From Hygrophila difformis (taxonomy: Eukaryota > Streptophyta > Magnoliopsida > Lamiales > Acanthaceae), in NCBI GenBank assembly GCA_030278955.1, contig JAOANR010000006.1, positions 9,757,915-9,821,914 on the forward strand: a stretch of DNA of 64,000 nt, in the 5' to 3' direction. Shown here in pieces: positions 56,525 to 64,000 of this stretch. The notes beneath the pieces were generated by a model. It was not told where the DNA came from, did not search any database, and worked only from the letters and a program-made list of their open reading frames with translations. The number at the start of each line of letters is the position of its first letter. Positions within the stretch are counted from its first letter, which is position 1. The translations under genes were made by a program, and so were the position numbers.

Positions 56525-58939
56525 TCACAGCATGCTGTCGGCTCTTGATGGCAGCCGTCTGAAGAAATTGCTGGGCGCTGAAGGCATCTTGCTTCTAAAC
56601 CTGGGATGCCTCAGCCAATACAGGCCCGCCAACAGAATCACAATCTTGAAAGGCGTCACGTACAGCGCCACAGCCGCACACAGGCACACAATGATGAAGA
56701 TGCTCGTCGCCCTCGGATCCCTCCAGCCGAGCAGTGAATTCAGCCTCTCCCCCTGCGTCGCCATATCCCCCACCACCGTCTGAATCCTCCCCGCCACACT
56801 CCTCAGCCTGTCGTACCTCATCCGCATGACGTCCGTCGGCTTGGACGTTGGGAACGTATCGAATTCCTCATCGAGTTCGTCCTTCTGAACCGCCTCCGCC
56901 CACGACAGTTTCGTGTCCATGTGGGGAGGATGCCTCGGCCTCGCCCTGAAATTCCACAGCCCGATCAGAAACATGTACAGGCACACCGTCGGGAGGATCA
57001 GTTCCGGGTAGCAAATCAGGATGCACAAGAGGATGTGCACTAAGATCGCCGTGATTGGATTTTTCCAGTGGCAGACTTCGGAGAGCCATTTGGTGACCGC
57101 GATCAGGCCGGAGAAGAGTGAAACGATCCGAAAGAAGTTGGCTTTGCTCCTCCTCATGCTCCACATGTGGGAATCCACATCCAACATGTATTCGACGACT
57201 TCTTTCCTCAATGGCGGTTCGGCCCTTCCCAATCTGGACGCCACAATGTTCATCGCCTGGTACCTCAGGCTGTCCAATTGCCCAACCGTGAAAGGATGCA
57301 CGTAGTGCATTTTCGGCAGCAACGGGCGGCTGTATAGGTACATCATGTGCGCCAGCGACAGGCACGTGAACCGGAACGCTATCTGTAGTTCCCCCATTTT
57401 CTTCAATCCGGAGGGTTGCAGGACGAGGAGAGGGTAACCGTGAGTGTAGATCCTGTCCGTCTCCAATGTGGAGAGACGAATTCTCACTTTGCCTATTCTC
57501 GAATCCTTTGCAGGTGGTGTCCCCGACCCCGGCTGCTGCTGCTGGTGCTGTTTCTCGTCCCCTCCCAAGTGGCTGTTGTGGAAAACTCCCAGCGTGATCA
57601 CGGTGCAAGGGTCGTATACTTCCCATGTGTACTGCTCGTTCCACTTGGGGCTCGAACTGTCCACGATAGTTCGGGTTCTGATCCACTTGTGCCCATATTT
57701 GGCGACGCAGTAAGCATTGGTGCTGCCTTTCCCGTCCTTGTTCTTCACCGGCGGGGGGGCGAGTCCTTGAGCGCTCAAGATCCCGAGTTCGAGAATGCCT
57801 ATCGGTTGCTTCCACAGCTCCCTAGCAGTCGGCCTCTGATCGCTTATGTACATTGTGGACTCATCCAGCACGTGGTACCCGCCCTCAAGGCACGCCCTCA
57901 AGTGAATCCTCGTCGAGAACTTGTGCTCCTTCCTCTTGTCGCCTTCCAGGACACCGAACCCAAACTTCTCGAGATTGAACCAGCGCGAGTGGACGGGCCG
58001 GTGATCCAACCGCCTCTCAAATATGTGCAGCGGCAGACTTATCCTCCCTGCAAGTTCGTCCTTGGAAGCCACCTTATTCTCGACCGTGAGGACCAACTGC
58101 TCCTCGAAGGGTTCAGCCGCGACGAACACCAAATCCTCGTTCCATAACGGATTGGTGGTCTTGGTTGGGCACAGCTTCGTCTTCAGGATCTGATTCCCGA
58201 GCTGAGCCTTCACAAACACCTGTGGCGGCTGGCTCTTGTCCTCGGACTCAACATCCTGCGCCTCTATAACGTTGACACGGACGTACCACAGTTTAGGCGA
58301 GGCGTATACCTTGGATCGTACACTGAACACGCCCTCCCCCTCGACTGAAGCAGCATCCGAGTGCCACGCCTCCGGGAATGCCTCATCAGCCTGCGTTCCC
58401 ATCCACACGGCAACCATGACTTCCCCTTTCAACTTGGTCTCCCCACGACGATCCTCCAGCTTATACCACTGGGGCGCCAGGGGGCTATCCGGTGGCACTC
58501 GCGTGGGGACTTCGTTCAAATCGAACACCACTTTCCCGAGGTAATCGTCGCGCCCCACCATTTCCCTGTCCCGAACGAACACCTCAAGAACCGACGACTG
58601 AATCTTATCCTTGGCGAAGGCGAACACCTGGTGGTTCCACTCGGGATTCGTTTTCTTCTCGAAATGCTGCGTCCTGCCCTTGTAGTTCCCCAGCTTCACC
58701 ACCACGTAGGGATCGCAGCTTCCTGTCACGGGATTTGTCGGGAGATCACGGGCCTTCACCACACGAATGAAGAGGTAATACATCTGCTCGACGAGGTCGT
58801 AAGTGGTGGCGACTCTCTCGCTGCTGATCCAGCCCCCACCGCCTCTGACTCCGCCGTGTGGCCACCGCTCACCCAGCTGTGGCTTTGTGTCTTTGATGGT
58901 GTAGTCATCTTGAGAACCGGGACGTGCTTCAGAGCTCAT
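56525..58939 (-). CDS. FTIP1: Multiple C2 domain and transmembrane protein, FTIP1-like
   Basis: One intronless frame on the minus strand runs from ATG 58939 to TGA 56525, 804 residues. The frame is open further upstream but without an ATG, so the start is fixed at MSSEARPG. The KDTKPQLGERWPHGG head is characteristic of FTIP1 (At5g06850). Three C2 domains follow (about 50-150, 215-320, 375-480; each with a PEWN/PLWN/PKWNEQYTW strand), then the phosphoribosyltransferase C-terminal domain with two membrane spans (about 615-655 and 745-780) and the NFFRRLPSRADSML end. FTIP1 sits on ER membranes of phloem companion cells and helps move florigen FT to sieve elements; related MCTPs tether ER at plasmodesmata. 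Oddities are a Gln/His insertion (EKQHQQQQPGSG) after the third C2 domain and STNAY where relatives have TDPY. It is complete and probably functional. Confidence 0.93.
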   Translation of the reverse strand: MSSEARPGSQDDYTIKDTKPQLGERWPHGGVRGGGGWISSERVATTYDLVEQMYYLFIRVVKARDLPTNPVTGSCDPYVVVKLGNYKGRTQHFEKKTNPEWNHQVFAFAKDKIQSSVLEVFVRDREMVGRDDYLGKVVFDLNEVPTRVPPDSPLAPQWYKLEDRRGETKLKGEVMVAVWMGTQADEAFPEAWHSDAASVEGEGVFSVRSKVYASPKLWYVRVNVIEAQDVESEDKSQPPQVFVKAQLGNQILKTKLCPTKTTNPLWNEDLVFVAAEPFEEQLVLTVENKVASKDELAGRISLPLHIFERRLDHRPVHSRWFNLEKFGFGVLEGDKRKEHKFSTRIHLRACLEGGYHVLDESTMYISDQRPTARELWKQPIGILELGILSAQGLAPPPVKNKDGKGSTNAYCVAKYGHKWIRTRTIVDSSSPKWNEQYTWEVYDPCTVITLGVFHNSHLGGDEKQHQQQQPGSGTPPAKDSRIGKVRIRLSTLETDRIYTHGYPLLVLQPSGLKKMGELQIAFRFTCLSLAHMMYLYSRPLLPKMHYVHPFTVGQLDSLRYQAMNIVASRLGRAEPPLRKEVVEYMLDVDSHMWSMRRSKANFFRIVSLFSGLIAVTKWLSEVCHWKNPITAILVHILLCILICYPELILPTVCLYMFLIGLWNFRARPRHPPHMDTKLSWAEAVQKDELDEEFDTFPTSKPTDVMRMRYDRLRSVAGRIQTVVGDMATQGERLNSLLGWRDPRATSIFIIVCLCAAVALYVTPFKIVILLAGLYWLRHPRFRSKMPSAPSNFFRRLPSRADSML

Positions 58940-59318
58940 GGTTGGCCTGTTCCACCACAATTGTCTACCTTTATGATGATCTTAAACACAGGACGACAAC
59001 ACACCTAGGAGGAAAGAAACCTGAATTGCTGCTTTTCTAGAACAACAATATGATCACCTATTACCCCCCTTTGTATGAATGAACCTCAGATTTGGAAGAA
59101 GCTACATATGTTTGATGTTCTGATCAAAAGGCAGTGCACAAAGCAGTTTTGCTTTGTTTCCAGACAAGATTTCGGATTTGGTAACTATATCATCACTCAC
59201 AAGAAAAGCAAACAGAGCAGGGCAAGTGGAGAGGCATCAAATGCCATAAAGACAAAGGCTGTCTTTAAGCCTCCAAAATACGTTCATTTTTGCCTTCTCT
59301 TTTCAGATTCTTGGAGTT

Positions 59319-59364
<46 letters not shown>

Positions 59365-59543
59365 ATTAAAACAGTTTTTGGCCATGTGTTTACTTCAAAA
59401 TCTCAAATTTTCATTAAGCAAAGATGTGGTGAGCTTTATGATATGATCTAAAGGAGGACATAAAGAGGTGTGCTTAAAAGAGGATTCTTAGTAGAGCTGG
59501 ATTGGAGAGCAGTAAAGAAGAAGGGTGGCACCATAACCACCCT

Positions 59544-59580
<37 letters not shown>

Positions 59581-59795
59581 TGCTCTCCTTAGCTTCTTGT
59601 GAATGATCTTTGTTTATTACTATTCATTTATTCTATCCCTACATCTTTATTCTTCTTTACCAAGATGTCCATTGAATTCTATTTTCATCTTTTGGACTTT
59701 AAATACTATATTTTTAATCATAATCAATTTTAGTTTAATTACAGAACATTCCATCTATATATGATTTATTTATTAGTAATATCTATCATCCCATG
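58940..59795. other. FTIP1-like promoter side with simple repeats
   Basis: The 5' UTR of the FTIP1-like gene occupies about the first 100 bases. A (TA)n run follows at 59323-59361 and an A run at about 59551-59578. There is no gene. Confidence 0.4.
59323..59361 (+). repeat. (TA)n microsatellite
   Basis: About 19 uninterrupted TA units. It is likely polymorphic. Confidence 0.85.
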
Positions 59796-60458
59796 CATAA
59801 TTGTTAAGATCCGATCCTGATCTTAGGATCTTACGATTTTTCAATCACACCTTTCTCAAACGATCCCGATCCTTGTAGGATCTTAAAATTAGTAAGATTC
59901 CGGTCCTAATAGTAGAATGTTACTATAACACCCCCATTTTTCGGCACAGCTACTCTGCTTAACTTTGAAGTTCTTATAGGATGGTTACCAAAAAAGAAAG
60001 GTACCTTGTTGGTATGAATAGCTTATTTCACTTCATTTAAGCCATTCTCTGGGGTATTACAGTTACGATCTTATGGTCATACTCCATTAAACGCTTCTAC
60101 GATCTTACGATCATACCCTCTTAAACGCATAAAATTTTTTTGTAGTATTTTATGATTTGGGATCAAAGTAACTTTTTTCCTTTAATTTTAAACTTAAAAG
60201 CTTGTATTCCTTATGTATGATTTGTAAGAAAATATAATATGTATGTATGTGGAAATATTTTATGTTTGATTGTGATGTTTTTGTACTGTATTCTATTAAT
60301 TAACTTGCAAGATTTATAAACACACGAAATAATGCTTTTACTTATTAATATGCATAATTGAGTTTATCTAAGATCTTAGGATCCTGATTCGATCTTATAA
60401 TCCCAATATTGCAAAGAGAAAAATGATCTCATATAGGATCCCGATCTTAACAACCTTG
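59796..60458. mobile_element. hAT-like non-autonomous element (TAAGATC motif)
   Basis: The termini CATAATTGTTAAGATC and, inverted, CAAGGTTGTTAAGATC match at 13 of 16 positions. Both flanks repeat TAAGATC/GATCTTA and GGATCC-like motifs. The flanking octamers ATCCCATG and ATCTCAGG agree at 6 of 8, a decayed target duplication. It is 663 bp and non-coding, in the intergenic region between the FTIP1-like and TGA-like genes. Confidence 0.7.
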
Positions 60459-61389
60459 ATCTCAGGTACTAGACCAGGTGTCCAAGATTGTCTGTGTATA
60501 TATAAATTGGACTTAGTTATTTGCGTACTGTAGTTGTTTCATTTTGTCTGTTGGGCATGTTGGCCCAAATATTTACTGATATGGGCCATCCGGCCCAGTT
60601 TGTTTCCAAATTAAGGCATACTATTAGTCCACCTTTCCCGGTTATATATATGTACTTCTGGTTTCTGCTCTAGCATAACTTTGAAATAAATAATTTTATG
60701 ATCAATAATTTTATGTTTACAAAAAATAATACATATTTTGTTCCCAAAAAGATTAAGTTATACTATTAAAGGAAAAAAATTCTGATCCATTGCAAAAATT
60801 CCATCCATAATGCTTGCTATGTCTGGAAATTGTTAAATAAAGCACAATTTAATGTACATACATATATAGTACACACACATGCACGAACTATATGAATATC
60901 ATTAAACATGATCTTTACCATTGGTAACCCGCATGTAATAGTTACATTTACTGACTTTTATTTTCAGAATTGTATAACGACGGAGAGGGACATTTCGGCC
61001 AAAAAAAAAAAAAAAACTCAGCAAGGGTGGTGCCAGTGCCACACCCCAAGAAATTTAAAAAAAAAAAAAAAAAAAATGTACGCATGTATATTCAGTTGGT
61101 AACGTTGACCTGAGCATAACCAATAATTACATATTGTCAACATATTTAATAGTAATTGTAAAAAAGCATAGATTAATTATTTGTTGGACGATCACATTGA
61201 AAGGGTATCGAATTCGAAACCATATATATTAGACTTTATTAGGGCTAGGTTGAATATACAGTGCATTGTATATGTACTTGTTTAATTTTATCACCTAAAC
61301 TTTTCCATATATACTATTTAGTGAACAGTCAATTCCAATAACTTCTTCAACTAATATATAATCAACCAATTGGCAATTGTGGAGCTACT
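60459..61389. other. Intergenic spacer
   Basis: TTGGGC/GGCCCA motifs occur at 60550-60600, and A runs at about 61003-61016 and 61059-61075. No gene is seen. Confidence 0.35.
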
Positions 61390-61603
61390 ACCCACATACC
61401 CATATACATTCCACTTATAAAAGAAAAAATATGATTAAGTGAAGTCGTTTTGAATTCGTCTCATTTTAGTTTTATAATATCAATTTATTTTTAATTTTAC
61501 TTATACACAATTTAATTTATTAATTATTAAAAATATGAATTGAATTATGTAATAAAGTGAATGTTGAATATTAATAAATTAAAAAATATATATATAGAGG
61601 AAG
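61390..61603. mobile_element. Decayed Stowaway-type MITE
   Basis: The right end TAGAGGAAG before TA and the core (GAATTCGTCTCATTTTAG, TTTAATTTATTAATTATTAA) resemble the family. The left end is not identifiable, so the start is approximate. Confidence 0.45.
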
Positions 61604-62033
61604 TATATATATATAGGCAAGACTCTGATCCAGTTTCGGATGGAGATTCTTTCCAGAAACATTATTTTTTTAATAAAAAAAAATCATGCTTATTATTGAC
61701 GTTTATTAATTTTTTTTTTAAAAAAATAATATGAGTATTCATATCAATTATTTAGAAAAGAGATGGTGAAATAAAGTTTGGAAGTGGATTTAATTAAGTT
61801 TCAACCATGTTATTGGACGTTGAACCTCTCCAATCCCCTTATCATATAATCATTCATATTATATCAAAATATAATAATTTTATAACCAAAAACATTACTC
61901 CAGAAAGAAAACATACACACAATTATAATAATTAACCAAATAACCAACCATATGGAAATCTAATTAAGCAAGTATGGAGGTCCAAGTTAAATTGGCTACT
62001 TTGATTTTTTAATATGATTCATCTAATGACATA

Positions 62034-62250
62034 CTTCCTCCTTTTTTAGTTGCTAACATTGGAAACTTGTTTTTATTTATTGTTTAACTTTGACTTAATT
62101 TTTTATTATATTTATACAACAAAAATATAGCCAAGGCTCAAGTGTGATTTTGATGGATTCGTTTTAAAATATCAAACTTCTAAAATTTTTATTTGTAGAA
62201 AACTTGAATTATTAATAGTTATGTATTAGATTGTATGAAACACTCCAATA
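62034..62250. mobile_element. Decayed Stowaway-type MITE
   Basis: The left end CTTCCTCCTTTTTTAG after TA and core elements (TTGTTTAACTTTGACTTAAT, AAGTGTGATTTTGATGGATT) match the family. The right end is lost. Confidence 0.5.
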
Positions 62251-63505
62251 TTGTAATTTAAAAAACGGTAAAGTATACAGTTATAAAATATACTATATTT
62301 TATATAACTTTTATTTATAAACATTGTGAATATTAACATTAAATAAATGCATTCAACTAAGTATATTAAATTAAAACTCAAACGTGATCGAGCTTAGACA
62401 TATAGAATATGAGATTAATGCAAATGTATGCTGACTATGAAATTGAAAACTAATAATATATAGCTTGAAGCAATTATCAAATACAAACAAAAACAATTAG
62501 CAAATGATTCCCAAGGCATCAAATATAATTTGAAACTACTGCATGTACTATAATAAAAAATAAATATATAAATAAAAATAGAAGTATTCAATTTTAAATT
62601 CGAAACCTGCTTTAGAAAACATAAAATAAACTCACTCACGCCTGGTATATACTATGTCACTATGTGTATAAAATTATAGTACTATATTACTTGGGAAAGT
62701 AGTTGTACTTGTACATATATATCCTCATATATTAATTCCTTAAAATTTATTTTCTGTACTTACAGTATGCAACAAAAGAATATGAAGATGTTTGGCAAAT
62801 CAGTTTATAGATTTTAGTTTGTTTACCTCAATTTATTGATTTAATTAAGTAGTTGGACTATGAATTATTCTACATTGAAATATTTGTTAAATACTAACTG
62901 TTTTTTTTATTGTAAATATACAATTATATATAAATGCATGTTGCTACAGTTTACTTGGTTAATTAATTAGTACTAATAAGTTTTGAATGGTTTTTACACC
63001 AAATTAAAGAATGACTTAGGAGTTATAATATTATGTAACAAAGATGATAATTTTAAATATTATCATTAAGTATTATATTAAAATTAAAATTATAAACTTG
63101 ATAAAACTGAATGAAAATATATAGTATATAATGAAGCATGGGTTATGCTCATACTGTATTAATAAATAATAAGAGAATTAATTTGTATATATTAAAATAA
63201 TTTGGTTTAATTAAGACTATTATTTTAGGCTAGTTGAGAATAATGATGACTAATTCATTGTGATTTGGTAATTTGAAAAGGACAGAAAGAAAATGTGAGT
63301 TATTGAAAGACTGAAAGTGGTGGTTTTCTTCTTGCTGATGCTCTCACAAAGAAAGGAACCTTAACACAAAACAATCACCATTTGTCCCTTTTTGCCTCTT
63401 TTACATTTGCTTCCCTCTCTGAAATCAGCTTCTTCCTTTATTGTTTCTCTCTTATCCCTTCCTTTTTCTCATTTCTCCAATAACCATAACCATAATCACC
63501 TCTCT

Positions 63506-63590
<85 letters not shown>

Positions 63591-63769
63591 GATCATCAGT
63601 TTTGTGTTTTAAACTTTTAATTGTAGGTATATGTTGATCTCATGATCTGTAGGGTTTTCCTTGTATCATCAATTGATGTGGATATTCCTGCAAGAATCTG
63701 GCCACCCAAGTTTCAGTTCAATTTCAGTATTCTGCTTTTGAACGTTCTAATATCTAATCCGATCCGATC
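62251..63769. other. AT-rich spacer and leader of the TGA-like gene
   Basis: There is no gene up to about 63300. From there the DNA becomes pyrimidine-rich and probably holds the 5' UTR, including the CT microsatellite. A 5' UTR intron is possible near 63625-63650 (TTGTAGGTATAT) but not established. Confidence 0.4.
63512..63586 (+). repeat. (CT)n microsatellite in a probable 5' UTR
   Basis: About 37 CT units lie 180 bp before the start codon of the last gene. CT/GA tracts in plant leaders and promoters can bind GAGA-type BPC proteins. The apparent Ser-Leu frame is only the repeat read as codons. Confidence 0.85.
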
Positions 63770-64000
63770 ATGATGAATAAAGATAGCAACATGCCTAATA
63801 TTCATCATCATCATCATCATCAACAACAGCAACAGCAGATGCCCTTTGGATTGTTGCACCCATCTTCATCTTCGTCGTCTTCCCCAATTCCTCCTGGAAG
63901 TTTCAATATGTAAGTAGTATATATACAAGAATATATGTTAGTATATTCTTGGTTTCAGTTTACTTTAATTACTTAACAACGTTGTGCAGGAACAAAGATG
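63770..64000 (+). CDS. Probable TGA9/TGA10-type bZIP factor, first exons only
   Basis: Exon 1 (63770-63909, starting at the first of two adjacent in-frame ATGs) encodes 46 residues and splits a Met codon. Exon 2 starts at 63990 after GTTGTGCAG and continues NKD to the window edge. The protein begins with a His/Gln-rich run followed by MPFGLLHP, a Ser run and PPGSFNM-NKD. TGA9 of Arabidopsis has a comparable HHHHHVPYAVLHG start and an SSSFI-NQEGSAFDFGE continuation. The bZIP and DOG1-type domains would lie beyond the window. The TGA10 gene lies next to FTIP1 in Arabidopsis, as I recall, which supports the call. TGA9/10 act in anther development and redox signalling. The family assignment is an inference from a short segment. 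Confidence 0.55.

Noticed and set aside
56868..58147. Long frames of 315 and 243 codons overlapping the FTIP1-like gene
   Set aside because: They are shadows of the GC-rich 804-residue coding frame, which has the recognisable C2 domains and termini.
58940..58960. Upstream extension of the FTIP1-like frame
   Set aside because: It starts with TTG, not ATG; the first ATG at 58939 gives an N-terminus like the family's.
63392..63592. 66-codon frame ending in a Ser-Leu repeat
   Set aside because: It is the CT microsatellite of the leader read as codons.

Overview
The window is plant nuclear DNA, most likely a core eudicot. Genes are split by GT-AG introns, intergenic DNA is AT-rich, and transposons of several plant-typical classes fill the gaps. 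I rebuilt eleven host genes by joining exons across splice sites and checking that every junction keeps frame. In order: a clade D PP2C phosphatase (+, 805-2703), Nudix hydrolase 23-like (+, 3284-5554), a fibrillin/PAP13-like plastid protein (+, 9188-11450), a tiny LEA_1 protein (+, 12563-12867), a CCCH+KH protein of the KHZ type (-, 13197-15826), plastid enoyl-ACP reductase (+, 18593-21331), a SANT/bromodomain protein (+, 30806-33978), an unrecognised 164-residue protein (-, 35426-35920), an SPL9/15-type SBP factor with a miR156 site (+, 53287-55343), an FTIP1-type MCTP (-, 56525-58939) and the first exon of a probable TGA9/10-type bZIP factor (+, from 63770, cut by the window end).

From memory of Arabidopsis, these genes match two places: the chromosome 2 block with NUDX23, PAP13, the bromodomain gene and SPL9, and the chromosome 5 block with PP2C, LEA4-5, KHZ2, TGA10 and FTIP1. 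Here the two sets are interleaved in one segment, which looks like an unfractionated ancestral order.

The mobile part is rich and unusually readable. It holds a 5'-truncated LINE with a 16-bp target duplication (6690-8365); many Stowaway-type MITEs, several exactly 259-260 bp long; two foldback/Mutator-like elements; and five hAT-like non-autonomous elements, four with perfect 8-bp target duplications and the fifth with a degraded one, each with its own subterminal motif. One of them sits inside a Stowaway copy and another inside a Helitron. From 37.8 to 49.5 kb the sequence is almost continuous transposon. Its main piece is a 7.17-kb Helitron on the minus strand (42368-49540) with canonical TC and hairpin-CTAG ends, carrying intron-containing fragments of ribonucleotide reductase large subunit and a SAD2-like importin.

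The least explained stretch is 23282-27230. It holds roughly eighty copies of the heptamer TGGTAAA, mostly in one orientation to the left of about 25.7 kb and mostly as TTTACCA to the right, interleaved with GACGGT/ACCGTC modules and a degenerate telomere-like patch. I see no gene or clear termini in it and treat it as the best candidate for something undescribed.

The host genes do not form a pathway. Shared themes are plastid metabolism (Nudix 23, fibrillin, enoyl-ACP reductase) and flowering or phase change (KHZ, SPL9-type, FTIP1, TGA), but their proximity reflects inherited gene order rather than co-regulation. Functions are assigned by recognising protein families; no database search was run.
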